DNA from: Conchocele bisecta
Taxonomy: Eukaryota > Mollusca > Bivalvia > Lucinida > Thyasiridae
DNA length: 64,000 nucleotides
Assembly: GCA_029237695.1 (NCBI GenBank)
Contig: CM055266.1
Span: 108,703,370-108,767,369, forward strand
Direction of reading: 5' to 3'
Below, one piece after another: positions 11,263 through 22,479 of this stretch. The translations under genes were made by a program, and so were the position numbers. The first letter of the stretch is position 1. The number at the start of each line of letters is the position of its first letter. Under the pieces are notes generated by a model. The model was not told the DNA's origin. It worked only from the letters and a program-made list of their open reading frames with translations, and searched no databases.

Positions 11263-12647
11263 CAGTGCGAACCCGGTAGTACACGCTTCACTATAACACG
11301 GTTTCGGTTAGTACACGGTTGTTCCGTGGCTCCCGATTTTTTTGCCTATTTGTATATAAAAATCGTGTTAAATTTGTAACAGACTATCAGTCAGAAATCG
11401 TGTTATATTTGCGATCATATTGCTGCCGAAAGTGGTATTATATTGTTAACTATTGATTGCGGTATGTATTATCTCTTGTGTGTTTGAAGTTAAGAAATAA
11501 AGGTAGTACTTGCATGTACGTACATTAGTACAATTCCGCATTTCCTCATCTTCCAACGTCATTTATAGAAAATATCACAGCAACATCAAACAATACTACA
11601 AGGTCCGATTTTCTTTTGAAGTCTGCCAGAAACCAGAACACACGTATCATCAGCCGATTACTCCATGACCCAACATTCCTTTCATATCTGAAGCCACGGA
11701 CAATTCCGCATGAACTCTGAATTTTGTGTCAATTTTTCAACAACATTTACGGAAAATATTTTCGAAATCAATATCGGCGAAATATGGCGACAGATCTGCG
11801 TATAATCCAACGTTGTTTTTTAAATCCATTCCTTTCGGAATACACATTTACGGGTATGAAATAATTTATTTTTATTTTTGTTATTTCTCAATGAAAGTAT
11901 ATGTTGTGACCACTCATTTGAACCGGCTCGACGAGTCGGTTTAAATGGTGGTTGCGGCATATACTTCTGAGTGCATAGAAGGAACATATTTTTCCGCAAA
12001 CATAAGCGTATCCTCAGCATGAAATGGGTTACTGCATGATTTCCCCATGATGCGATGATGAAAGTCGCACGTTCGCGACGTCTGCGGCACATCAAAAGGC
12101 GTGTTGAGTGTTGACCAATCAGTAACATTTCAAAACATAGCCTAAAGGTCACACAGTTTACAGCCTCGTGCTGAATGATGTCATATGATAAACACCTGTT
12201 ATTTGACACGGCTGGCTGGGTGTTATCGATTTTTTACACAAAGCTCGTCTGTGTAATATCATCATATGTGTCGGGTGTAATGGCATCTCGGATTTGGAAT
12301 TCATATCCCCTGGCACTATTAAAATAGAATCGGCTTCTGCAAATTACGTTGAAAACTGACATAAATTTCGGAGCAGACATTATCGTATTTTGCCGATATT
12401 GAATTTCAAAATCGGTCCTATCTTCCGTAAATGGCATTGAAATGGACATAAATTTCAGACTAGTCCATTTATAAAAAGGGGTGTACATGTTGATGTTGTG
12501 ATGTTGAAAGGGTTAACATATTATAGGCATTGGCGACGTCGTACAGTCGCAGTGTACATGTATTTTTTGTTGGCATTATGATGCGTCTTGGGCGAGAACG
12601 GAAGGTTGAATGTCGCCGGACTTCTGTGTACTACCGGGGTCGCACTG
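11263..12647. mobile_element. Non-autonomous Tc1/mariner (pogo-like) element, complete
   Basis: The element starts CAGTGCGAACCCGGTAGTAC and ends GTGTACTACCGGGGTCGCACTG, with TA on both sides (11261-11262 and 12648-12649). CAGT ends plus a TA duplication are typical of Tc1/mariner. The subterminal ATAACACGGTTTCGG resembles pogo/Tigger ends. No transposase is readable in 1385 bases. It lies in the intron between exons J and K. Confidence 0.75.
11519..11585. mobile_element. MITE-C interior fragment
   Basis: CATTTCCTCATCTTCCAACG and CATTTATAGAAAATATCAC match MITE-C interiors. It lies in the block absent from the 8.0 kb copy. Confidence 0.4.
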
Positions 12648-12739
12648 TATTACAAACAACATTGATTGGATTCTTGATTTAAATGATGGAAAATTTGGCA
12701 CAATGAATAATTGAAGGCTGACTGAGCTAGCCGACTTAC

Positions 12740-12898
12740 TTGCACTTGCTGGGTATGGAGCGGCTGGACTTGGGTTTCCAGGCCTCAGGGTTGCGGGGGT
12801 CCACCCAGTGGGGACTGAAGTCAGCGACGGCTGATATAGACCGGGCTGACTTCGAGCTTGCTGATCGCACTGGCAGGTGGTCCTTCGATAGCCTGTGT
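12740..12898 (-). CDS. Exon J, Ser/Arg-rich segment
   Basis: Acceptor CATCCATTAACAG and donor TGCAA|GTAAGT bound 159 bases, phase 2 in and phase 2 out. It encodes HRLSKDHLPVRSASSKSARS, then ADFSPHWVDPRNPEAWKPKS. Two Trp residues in the SPHWVDPRNPEAW stretch make it the most distinctive part for a homology search. It lies just outside the TA-flanked Tc1/pogo-like element ending at 12647. Confidence 0.87.
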
Positions 12899-13151
12899 CT
12901 GTTAATGGATGGCTCGGTAAACATGTCTAAATAGCTTCGTATTGACCGAATACGTACTGACTGATAACATATTGCTGTATCAGGCAGTGACCTGATACAA
13001 ACATCCGGGTTAAAAAGAAGTGAAAAACTGATGTTCCATTGGTCACGTGACGTTACCGAATGACGTCACATGCCCGCGTTCTGAACATAGATAATGACGT
13101 CATCTGTGGTAATTTTCGAGCATAAAATGGTACCTGATAAGTAGAATACCA

Positions 13152-13321
13152 GGGCCCAGTTGTTCAAAACACCAGTTAGCTTAACGGACTGTTAAATCAT
13201 TAACGGACTGTTAAATCCTTAACTGAATGGTTAAAATCTCTGTTAAAACAGAGATTTTAACCATTCAGTTAAGGATTTAACAGTCCGTTAAGCTAACGGA
13301 TGTTTTGAGCAACCGGGCCCA
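13152..13321. mobile_element. MITE-I, near-perfect palindrome
   Basis: GGGCCCAGTTGTTCAAAAC at the left mirrors TTTTGAGCAACCGGGCCC at the right. Inside, TTAACGGACTGTTAAATCC and AACTGAATGGTTAAAATCTC pair with their complements. The arms are about 75 bases. A shorter copy is at 15009. Confidence 0.8.
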
Positions 13322-13327
13322 GGCTAC

Positions 13328-13443
13328 TGTCTTTTGATATAAAGGCTCAGCTCGGAAATGGTAGGAATTCCTCAGCAAGCCGCGGAATTCCAAGTTTCCT
13401 AGCCTTGCCTGATAAACTTCATATCAAAAGACACTAACTTGGT
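13328..13443. repeat. Palindrome with TGTCTTTTGATAT ends
   Basis: TGTCTTTTGATATAAA pairs with ATATCAAAAGACA; GGAATTCC and CGGAATTCC lie inside. It starts six bases after MITE-I. Confidence 0.55.
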
Positions 13444-13701
13444 ATTCTCTATATACGGTCATTCAATAGAAAGGAGTAAATGGAGGTGGCATTTATCACA
13501 GGTTCGACTGTACAAACAATACAAACTTGGACGAGAGAAAGAAGTCAAAAACATAACTTACAAGAATTGCCATAAATACCCTTGCTATATATCTATGAAT
13601 TGCTGTTGAGATAGTATATGCCCCTACACGGTCATTCAGCAACATGTGCTAATAGCCATGCCACGAGTGAATGCAAATGGTGGAATATTTCAAAATTAAT
13701 T

Positions 13702-14663
13702 TTAACCCTTACACCGCTATCTTAATTTTTTGTCATCTGCTGTTTATTTTCTATTTTCCATTTTTATCATCAAAAACATGGTTTGAAAGCACTTTAGAAT
13801 AATTTACAACATGGTTTGACAGCACTTTAGAATCATTTCCATTGGAAATGATTCTGAAGTGCTGCAGTGCTATTGAGAAATAAGGCAAGATATACAAGAA
13901 TTCCGCCACGGAAGCGGCATCGCGCCTGTCGAGGCATTTGACCGTGAACATTAAAAGTAAATAAATGACCTTGACATTGAAAATTTGGATGTGGGGGTGT
14001 GCGTAATGAAGCATCATCCCTAGACAAACATTGATGTGAAATATTATCAAAGTCTGGCAAGGGGTTAAAGAGATATTGTGAAAAAACAATAACTTTAACG
14101 CATTTTTGTTACAAAACCGGTGAACATTAAAAGTAAATAAATGACCTTGACCTTGAGAATTTGAATGTGGGGGTGTGCGTAATGAAGCATCATCCCTAGA
14201 CAAACATTGATGTGAAATATTATTAAAGTCTGGCAAAGGGTTAAAGAGATATTGTGAAAAAACAATAACTTTAACGCATTTCTGTTACAAAACCGGTGAA
14301 CATTAAAAGTAAATAAATGACCTTGACCTTGAGAATTTGGATGTGGGGGTGTGCGTAATGAAGCATCATTCCTAGACAAACATTTTGAAATATTACGAAA
14401 GTCTGGCAAGGGGTTAAAGAGATATTGTGAAAAAACAATAACTTTAATGCATTTGCCTTACAAAAAACCGGACGACGCGGGGACGACGCGGACGACGCGG
14501 ACGACGCGGACGACGCGGACGACGCGGACGACGCGGACGACACGCAGACGACGGACGACGCGGACGACGACGCGGACGACGACGCGGACGACGACGCGGA
14601 CGACGACGCGGACGAAAAGCAACAGCAGACGACAATTGTTGTGTGTAGCGGTCTAAGGGTTAA
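13702..14663. mobile_element. MITE-A copy interrupted by a pearl-like element
   Basis: Begins TTAACCCTTACACCGCTATC and ends GCGGTCTAAGGGTTAA. The expected run GATATAAAAGCAACAGC is split: GATATA ends at 13894 and AAAAGCAACAGC resumes at 14615. Confidence 0.8.
13895..14614 (+). mobile_element. Pearl-like element nested in MITE-A
   Basis: A short head (CCTGTCGAGGCATTTGACCG) is followed by three 176-bp units starting near 13944, 14120 and 14296 (GTGAACATTAAAAGTAAATA, CCTTGACCTTGAGAATTTG) and a (GACGACGCG)n tail at 14471-14614. Open frames through the tail (Arg-Thr-Thr or Arg-Arg-Pro repeats) come from the microsatellite. Confidence 0.75.
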
Positions 14664-14796
14664 TGAATTGCTGATGAGATCATTTATGCCCATACAAGGT
14701 CTGTAAATCAGTAAAATGTGCTAATAGCCAGTCCACGAGTGATTGAACATGGTGGAATATTTCAAAATTAATATCTTGAATACACAACTCCATTAC

Positions 14797-14980
14797 CTAA
14801 ATGCTTTTTCCTGGCCGAGTTGACTTTTTAAAATCCTCTGTTTCTCCAGGGCCGGGTGGGCGGTTTTGGGGCGGCTTTTATCCCGGGAGGGGGGCGGGGC
14901 TGACTGTACCCGAGCCCTGATTGGCAGAGACATTGACGTGGTCGCACCCCTCCGTAATGGGTCTGGCTGGGACATGCCAA
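14797..14980 (-). CDS. Exon I, basic Pro/Ser-rich segment
   Basis: Acceptor TTTGTCTTACAG and donor TTTAG|GTAATG bound 184 bases. It encodes GMSQPDPLRRGATTSMSLP, IRARVQSAPPPSRDKSRPKT, then a more helical end (ALEKQRILKSQLGQEKAF). It is strongly basic and GC-rich against AT-rich surroundings, which sets it apart from random open frames. Confidence 0.87.
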
Positions 14981-15008
14981 CTGTAAGACAAATGTTTAAT
15001 AGTCTGTG

Positions 15009-15096
15009 TCCCGTTGCTCAAAACTTCTGTTAGCTTAACAATGTTAAGGATTTAACAGTCTGTTAAGCTAACAGAGGTTTTGAGCAACTGAGCCCA
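15009..15096. mobile_element. MITE-I short copy
   Basis: CCCGTTGCTCAAAACTTCTG mirrors GAGGTTTTGAGCAACTGAG, with TTAAGGATTTAACAG inside; the inner arms of the 13152 copy are missing. Confidence 0.7.
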
Positions 15097-15131
15097 GCTA
15101 GGTTAATACATACCTTGTAGAAACAAACTCA

Positions 15132-15480
15132 TACTGGCAGAGCTCCAGATAAGTTTTGTATCTGAAGAGTATTGTACCCCCTGATTTCAAATTAAATGCA
15201 TATTTTATTTTCACAAATGGAATATTGATTTTCTTCATTATTAAATAGGGAACAAATGATAAAAAAAAAAAAATTCTTTTTTAAACATTCACTTATTTGA
15301 GTGTGTTATTACTTATTCATTTATTTATACTGTAATACAGTTGAAAATTTACTTAAGTTGAATGGAATGGAATGGAATGGAATGGTGCTTACTCCCACTT
15401 TTGATAATCAATGCATATTCAGTTCAAATAAGTGTGTAAAATACGTCAATACGCATCTTATCTGAAGCTCTGTACTGGTA
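15132..15480. mobile_element. MITE-J-like element with microsatellites
   Basis: GAGCTCCAGATAAG at the left mirrors CTTATCTGAAGCTCTG at the right. Between them are a poly-A run and five GGAAT units (15359-15385). Divergent from 26862-27272. Confidence 0.5.
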
Positions 15481-15485
15481 TCAAA

Positions 15486-15565
15486 AATATACGAGCATGG
15501 CCAATAAATATACGGGCATGGCCAATAAATATACGGGCATGGCCAATAAATATACGGGCATGGTC
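15486..15565 (+). repeat. 21-bp minisatellite, 4 units
   Basis: ATATACGGGCATGGCCAATAA repeats about four times. The period is a multiple of three, so frames stay open; not coding. Confidence 0.8.
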
Positions 15566-15749
15566 AGTATATCGAGCCCAAGGATGTGTTGTCAATAACA
15601 AGGTGATCACCGTCTCATCCATGAGGTCATGATCACCAAGGTCAAAGTCAAGGTCAATGTAGTGGACAGCCATCAATGTGAGAAAGCTATTGATGAAGTT
15701 TGGTAGTGATCTGACAATATTCAACATTTGGACATAAGTCATTTGGAGT

Positions 15750-16066
15750 CCAGTAGCCAATTTCATCAACATTGCAAAGTATACTTAGCTAGCAAAGTAT
15801 ACTTTGAGGGAGAAATTTTCAATTTTAGGATAAATTTATTATTTTTTATTATACTGAATTTATTACATTATCACAGCCATTTCATTCTGGCTGTGATAAT
15901 GTAATAAATTCAGTATAATAATTCTGCATACTTTTAATCATCAAATATATGCAGTCGTTAAGTTCTATATGACATAATGCATTTCGGGAAAAATAAATGA
16001 TTACTCCCTCAAAGTATACTTTGCTAGTAAAGTATACTTTGCAATTTTGATGAAATCGGCTACTGG
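15750..16066. mobile_element. MITE-F, most complete copy
   Basis: Ends CCAGTAGCCAATTTCATCAAC and TGAAATCGGCTACTGG, then GCAAAGTATACTTAGCTAGC, and the central ATTATCACAGCC hairpin. This copy defines the family. Confidence 0.8.
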
Positions 16067-16200
16067 ATTGTTGATGTCAATTACGACAAAGACGATACAT
16101 GTCGCATACGCCGGAATTGTGATTACTGGTACCGGTAATAGGAGTCTACAATGATGATAGACGGAACTACGCCTGGTATTGTGAGATGATGACTGTATTA

Positions 16201-16357
16201 TATGTAGCTGTGACTGTAAATTGGGCTTATGGGATTTTTAACCAGTGTAGCTCTAGATCAAATAGCACACTCCTGTAGCCTGATAACGATTTATATTGCT
16301 TGCTGGAAGAATAATGGGTGTTTCAATGATGAACTGTTGAACAGTGCAGATCCACAG
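16201..16357 (+). mobile_element. MITE-B left-half copy near exon H
   Basis: TATGTAGCTGTGACTG, GGGCTTATGGGATTTTT and AGCACACTCCTGTAGCCTGA end at GCAGATCCACA. The right half is replaced by GGCCTGGCGACGCTGG, a copy of exon H sequence. Confidence 0.65.
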
Positions 16358-16397
16358 GCCTGGCGACGCTGGCTGTATTATGCATGTATCCACATAC

Positions 16398-16522
16398 CTG
16401 TAGAGTCTGTGCGGGTGATGCCCAGCTTCTCCTGCTGGGCCTGCTGTATGGCCCCGTGGGCCTGGCGACGCTGGGCGGCCGACTGCGCCCGGATCTGTTT
16501 CTGCATCCTCAGTAGGGTGTGC
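16398..16522 (-). CDS. Exon H, Gln-rich helical segment
   Basis: Acceptor GTTGCCCTGCAG and donor ACAG|GTATGT bound 125 bases. It encodes HTLLRMQKQIRAQSAAQRR, then QAHGAIQQAQQEKLGITRTD. The Gln, Ala and Arg pattern without proline suggests a long helix, possibly coiled coil (inference). It follows the helical end of exon G in phase. Sixteen bases of this exon are repeated in the downstream intron at 16357-16372. Confidence 0.87.
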
Positions 16523-16691
16523 CTGCAGGGCAACAAGGCAAAATGTCGAGTCATGGTTACCGTGTGTTTGATAATAATTTGTAAACGATCCACCAAACTG
16601 TCATTAGTGTACAATTTGTGTGTGAAAACTCTCTATTAACCCATTTATTGGCATGGCGAAGACGGATGTATCAAAAGTCGGATAAATTCAT

Positions 16692-18125
16692 ACAAGAAAC
16701 GAGGCAAAGCCACGAAGGCCAGGTTTTTTCCAAGCATGGACACTTGGATAACATAATTATACCCACTTTTTGTAGACTAGATGGCCGTGGCCTGCATGTC
16801 GCGCCTTGGGGCGAGGCATGGACACTAAAAAAATAGATATAGTAGATGGAAAAACTTTAACGAAAAAACTTTAACCGGACACACGGACGTACGGACGGAC
16901 GGACGTATGCCAAAATGGCGACGATATCGCGCTTTCCGCAAGCGGGTGCGACAATGATGATAAACACCCATGTGAAGTATCAAGGTAATGGGTGAAGCAG
17001 TTGCAGAGATACAGTACACGAAAAAACTTTAACAAATAAATTCAAAGTAATTTGACCTTGACATTGCGCACAGGGGCCGCACGGTTGGGGGTTAGAGTGA
17101 AAATATGGACGATGATAAACACCCATGTGAAGTTTCAAGGTAATGGGCGAAGCAGTTGCAGAGATATAGTATAACAAAAAAGTTTTAACCAAAACATTTA
17201 ACCAGACGTACGTTAAAAAGTTAACGTTGAAAATGGCTAAGTCAATTACGTAGAAATAATAGGTGAAGGTAAAAAAATGGTCACATGTTGGATAGTTGTA
17301 TGTGGTAGGCACCCCTTGGTTATGAAGCTGTGAAAGTTTGGTGGTCCTAGGTGGTACAGTACCAAAGAAATGGACTTAAACACGAAAACTTAACATTGTA
17401 AACGCGAAAACTTAACATTGAAAATGGCTAAGTCGACTGCGCGGAAAAAATGGGTCAAGTTAAAAATAAATGTAACATGTTGGATAGTGATATGTGGTGG
17501 GCACCCCTTGACTATGAAGCTGTGAAAGTTTGGTGGTCCTAGGTGGTACAGTAACAAAGAAATGGACTCAAACACGAAAACTTAACATTGATTGTGGACG
17601 CCGCCCGCCGCCCGCCGCCCGCCGCCCGCCCGCCCGCCCACCGCCCGCCCGGCTTTCGCCAATCCAATAGCCTGGATTTTTTTAAAAAAAAAAGGCTAAA
17701 AAAGTAACATGTTGGATAGTGATATGTGGTGGGCACCCCTTGATTATGAAGCTGTGAAAGTTTGGTGGTCCTAGGTGGTACAGTACCAAAGAAATGAACT
17801 TAAACACGAAAACTTAACATTGAAAACGCGAAAACTTAACATTGAAAATGGCTAAGTCGACTACGCGGAAAAAATGGGTCAAGTTAAAAAAAAAGTAACA
17901 TGTTGGATAGTGATATGTGGTGGGCACCCCTTGATTATGAAGCTGTGAAAGTTTGGTGGTCCTAGGTGGTACAGTAACAAAGAAATGGACTCAAACACGA
18001 AAAATTAACATTGATTGCGGACGCCGCCCGCCGCTCGCCGCCCGCCCGCCCGCTGCCCGCCCGCCCGGCTTTCGCCAATCCAATAGCCTGGATTTTTTTT
18101 TAAAAAAAATGGCTAAAAACAAAAA
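16692..18125 (+). mobile_element. Composite pearl-like element, copy 2
   Basis: Same parts as copy 1 with a longer second half: three ACATGTTGGATAG / GGTGGTCCTAGG units and two GC-rich (CGCC)n blocks (17593-17652 and 18022-18070), each followed by GGCTTTCGCCAATCCAATAG and an A/T run. Confidence 0.75.
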
Positions 18126-18269
18126 GTTATTAAAAGTCTTATTCTGGGTCAGATAAATATTTGAAGATTTACAAATATGTTCTATATAGGGTTATAAAAA
18201 GTATCCATCATATGCACATCATATCCAACCTCGTGATGAGAATATGTCATCAGAAACTTGGCAAACCCT

Positions 18270-18511
18270 GGGGCCCGTTTCACTAAACAATTACGACTAA
18301 AATGTTCGTAAGTGCAGATTTAGAATAGTCTGTAAATTTCAATTGATGGCTTTATATTTATTGAGCATAGGTTGCATATGCAGCCTATGCTCAATAAATG
18401 TAAATCCAATAATTGTTTACAATAAATCACTGTTAATGTGAAATTTACAGACCATTATAATTTTGCACTTACAAACATTTTAGTCGTAGGAAGTTTAGTG
18501 AAACGACGCCC
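18270..18511. mobile_element. MITE-D copy
   Basis: MITE-D has ends GGGCCCGTTTCACTAAAC and a central perfect hairpin TTTATTGAGCATAGG-TGCATATGCA. The right end reads GTTTAGTGAAACGACGCCC. Confidence 0.8.
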
Positions 18512-18631
18512 AGGTTTCTAACAACATATTCTGACACTCGGGTGAACATCCTTGTCCCACACCAGTGCATATGATGGATACTCTTAGTCTCACAAAAATT
18601 CAGGGTAGTAACAGCGAGCTTGTGAGGTTAC

Positions 18632-18718
18632 CGTTCAATGATGCGCTCCTGCCAGTTGTCCTCGAACTTTATGCCTTCATTCCTGTACAGTTTGTCAGCT
18701 GACGGGGTGTCGCTCGTG
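18632..18718 (-). CDS. Exon G
   Basis: Acceptor TTCTTATGTTTACAG and donor GAACG|GTAACC define an 87-base exon, phase 2 in and phase 2 out. It encodes TSDTPSADKLYRNEG followed by IKFEDNWQERIIE, charged and probably helical at its end. A full MITE-B copy lies about 50 bases upstream of the acceptor, flanked by a roughly 35-base direct repeat of the intron sequence next to the exon. Confidence 0.85.
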
Positions 18719-18770
18719 CTGTAAACATAAGAAAGGTACCTTAAGACATTTGCAACAATTGGAGATATGT

Positions 18771-19014
18771 ATATGTGGACGTGGCTGGAGAAATGGGGCT
18801 TATGGGTTTTGCGACCAGTGTAGATGCAGATCAGCCTGTGCATCCGCACAGTCTGATCAGGATCTGCACTGTACACCATTCCATCAATGAAACGCCCGTC
18901 ATGCTTATAACAAGTAGTATAGATCATTATCAGGCTACTGGAGTGTGCTATTTGATCAGGAGCTATGTAGGTAAAAAATCCCATAAGTCCCATTTCTCCA
19001 GTCACAGCCATATG
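18771..19014. mobile_element. MITE-B full copy beside exon G
   Basis: Both ends are visible (ATATGTGGACGTGGCTGG and CCAGTCACAGCCATATG). It begins about 50 bases upstream of the exon G acceptor. Confidence 0.8.
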
Positions 19015-19557
19015 TTGAGAATTCTAAGGGACCTTACAACAGCTACGACAATTGGAGATATTTGTCCTCTTGAACATTTACTGAGTAAAGGTAGAATCTA
19101 ATCATTTAGCCGGTGACAGTTAGCCTACTTGCGTCACTGGATAGCGAACAGCATAGCCCAAGATCAGACTGCGCAAATGCGCAGGCTGATCTTGGGCTAT
19201 GCTGGTCGCAAACGCTGTACGGTCTGACCTGGACTACTCTGCAGCCGGTTGCCAAATACTTGGGCAATTGTTACCATGATCACATATTATACTACACATG
19301 TAATCTTATTTCCACAATGACCTAATTCTAATGGGAATTACGGCATATTATGTGGAGAAAAGAATGAATATTAAAACACATTTTTATTCCGAGCACTCAG
19401 TACACAATAGGTAATAATTCCAGCACAAAATTATTTACACAATTCCCTAACATTTGATTGGCCCGTAGCAAGTCTCTGTCCAAAATTTATATCCCAGTAA
19501 ACTCCCACGCCAAACTACTTTCCGTAACCGTGAGGCGCAGTTAAAATAATTCTTAAG

Positions 19558-20360
19558 ACAAGAAACGAGGCAAAGCCACGAAGGCCAGGTTTTTTCCAAG
19601 CATGGACACTTGGATAACATAATTATACCCACTTTTTGTAGACTAGATGGCCGTAGCCTGCATGTCGCGCCTTGGGGCGAGGCATGGACACTAAAAAAAA
19701 TAGATATAGTAGATGGAAAAACTTTAACGAAACAACTTTAACCGGACACACGGACGTACGGACGTACGGACGTACGGACGTACGGACGGACGGACGTATG
19801 CCAAAATGCCGACGATATCGCGCTTTCCACAAGCGGGTGCGACAATGATGATAAACACCCATGTGAAGTATCAAGGTAATGGGTGAAGCAGTTGCAAAGA
19901 TATAGTACACAAAAAAACTTTAACAAATAAATTCAAAGTAATTTGACCTTGACATTGCGCACAGGGGCCGCACGGTTGGGGGTTAGAATGAACATATGGA
20001 CGATGATAAACACCCATGTGAAGTTTCAAGGTAATGGGAGAAGCAGTTGCAGAGATATAGTATAACAAAAAAAGTTTTAACCAAAAAATTTAATCAGACG
20101 TACGTACGTTAAAAAGTTAACGTTGAAAACGTAAAGTCAATTACGTAGAAACAATAGGTGAAGGTAAAAAAAATGGTCACATGTTGGATAGTTGTATGTG
20201 GTAGGCACCCCTTGGTTATGAAGCTGTGAAAGTTTGGTGGTCCTAGGTGGTACAGTACCAAAGAAATGGACTTAAACACGAAAACTTAACATTGTAAACG
20301 CGAAAACTTAACATTGAAAATGGCTAAGTCGATTGCGCGGAAAAAATGGGACAAGTTAAA
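19558..20360 (+). mobile_element. Composite pearl-like element, copy 3
   Basis: Head ACAAGAAACGAGGCAAAGCC; ACGGACGTACGGACGTACGG expansion at about 19749-19795; two CCCATGTGAAGT units; one full and one cut CTAGGTGGTAC unit. The next copy starts within its 3' part at 20361, so the end is missing. Confidence 0.75.
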
Positions 20361-22425
20361 AACAAGAAACGAGGCAAAGCCACGAAGGCCAGGTTTTTTC
20401 CAAGCATAGACACTTGGATAACATAATTATACCCACTTTTTGTAGACTAGATGGCCGTGGCCTGCATGTCGCGCCTTGGGGCGAGGCATGGACACTAAAA
20501 AAATAGATATAGTAGATGGAAAAACTTTAACCAAAATACTTTAACCGGACACACGGACGAACGGACGGACGTATGCCAAAATGCTGACGATATCGCGCTT
20601 TCCGCAAGCAGGTGTGACAATGATGATAAACACCCATGTGAAGTATCAAGGTATTGGGTGAAGCAGTTGCAGAGATATAGTACACGAAAAAAATTTAACA
20701 AAAAAATTCAAAGTAATTTGAACTTGACATAGGGCACAGGATCGCGCTTTCCGCAAGCAGGTGCGACAATGATGATAAACACCCATGTGAAGTATCAAGG
20801 AATTGGATGAAGCAGTTGCAGAGATATAGTACACGAAAAAACTTTAACAAAAAAAATCAAAGTAATTTGACCTTGACATTGGGCACAGGATCGCGCTTTC
20901 CGCAGCAGGTGCAACAATGATGATAAACACCCATGTGAAGTATCAAGGTATTGGGTGAAGCAGTTGCAGAGATATAGTACACGAAAAAACTTTAACAAAA
21001 AAATTCTAAGTAATTTGACCTTGACATTGGGCACAGGATCGCGCTTTCCGCAAGCAGGTGCGACAATGATGATAAACACCCATGTGAAGTATGAAGGTAT
21101 TGGGTGAAGCAGTTGCAGAGATATAGTACACGAAAAACAAAAAAATTTAAAAAAAAAATCAAAGTAATTTGACCTTGACATTGGGCACAGGATCGCGCTT
21201 TCCGCAAGCAGGTGCGACAATGATGATAAACACCCATGTGAAGTATCAAGGTATTGGGTGAAGCAGTTGCAGAGATATAGTACACAAAAAACTTTAACAA
21301 AAAAATCAAAGTAATTTGACCTTGACATTGGGCACAGGATCGCGCTTTCCGCAAGCAGGTGCAACAATGATGATAAACACCCATGTGAAGTATCAAGGTA
21401 TTGGGTGAAGCAGTTGCAGAGATATAGTACACAAAAAAACTTTAAAAAAAAAAATCAAAGTAATTTGACCTTGACATTGGGACAGGATCGCGCTTTCCGC
21501 AAGCAGGTGCGACAATGATGATAAACACCCATGTGAAGTATCAAGGTATTGGGTGAAGCAGTTGCAGAGATATAGTACACAAAAAAACTTTAACAAAAAA
21601 TTCAAAGTAATTTGACCTTGACATTGGGCACAGGATCGCGCTTTCCGCAAGCAGGTGCAACAATGATGATAAACACCCATGTGAAGTATCAAGGTATTGG
21701 GTGAAGCAGTTGCAGAGATATAGTACACGAAAAAACTTTAACAAAAAAATTCAAAGTAATTTGACCTTGACATTGGGCACAGGGGCCGCACGGTTTGGGG
21801 TTAGAATGAAAATATGGATGATGATAAACACCCATGTGAAGTTTCAATGTAATGGGTGAAGCAGTTGCAGAGATATAGTATAACGAAAAAGTTTTAACCA
21901 AAAAACTTTAACCAGACGTACGTTAAAAAGTTAACGTTGAAAATGGCTAAGTCAATTACGTAGAAATAATAGGTGAAGGTAAAAAAATGGTCACATGTTG
22001 GATAGTTATATGTGGTAGGTACCCCTTGGTTACGAAGCTGTGAAAGTTTGGTGGTCCTAGGTGGTACAGTACCAAAGAAATGGACTTAAACACGAAAACT
22101 TAACATTGTAAATGCGAAAACTTAACATTGAAAATGGCTAAGTTGACTGCGCGGAAAAAATGGGTGAAGTTAAAAAAAAAAGTAACATGTTGGATAGTGA
22201 TATGTGGTGGGTACCCCTTGATTATGAAGCTGTGAAAGTTTGGTGGTCCTAGGTGGTACAGTAACAAAGAAATGGACTCAAACACGAAAACTTAACATTG
22301 ATTGTGGACGTCGCCCGCCGCCCTGCCCTGCGCCCGCCGCCGCCCGCCCGCCCCGCCCGCCCCCCGCCCGCCCGGCTTTCGCCAAACCAATAGCCTGGAT
22401 TTTTTTTCAAAAAACCTGGCTAAAA
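20361..22425 (+). mobile_element. Composite pearl-like element, copy 4, with amplified core
   Basis: Same head and segments, but the hairpin-tail unit is amplified into an eight-unit array (20586-21783). Then come the GTTGGATAG / GTCCTAGGTGG units, a (CGCC)n block at 22312-22372 and the closing GGCTTTCGCCAAACCAATAG. Confidence 0.8.
20586..21783 (+). repeat. Eight-unit tandem array, about 149-bp period
   Basis: ATCGCGCTTTCCGCAAGCAG recurs near 20588, 20740, 20889, 21039, 21192, 21339, 21487 and 21636, each with AAACACCCATGTGAAGTAT, GGGTGAAGCAGTTGCAGAG and TTTGACCTTGACATTGGG. Units are nearly identical. Cys/His-rich open frames on the minus strand are by-products. Confidence 0.85.
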
Positions 22426-22479
22426 ATGGAAAATAAACACATTTTCTTAATGAATTTATTTTGAATGCTGGAATTATAA

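Noticed and set aside
14444..14656. Open frames through (GACGACGCG)n, Arg/Thr or Arg/Pro repeats
   Set aside because: Created by the microsatellite tail of a mobile element; no start or splice support.
20795..21728. Long Cys/His-rich minus-strand open frames
   Set aside because: They follow the 149-bp tandem units, appear in several frames, and repeat the array sequence only.
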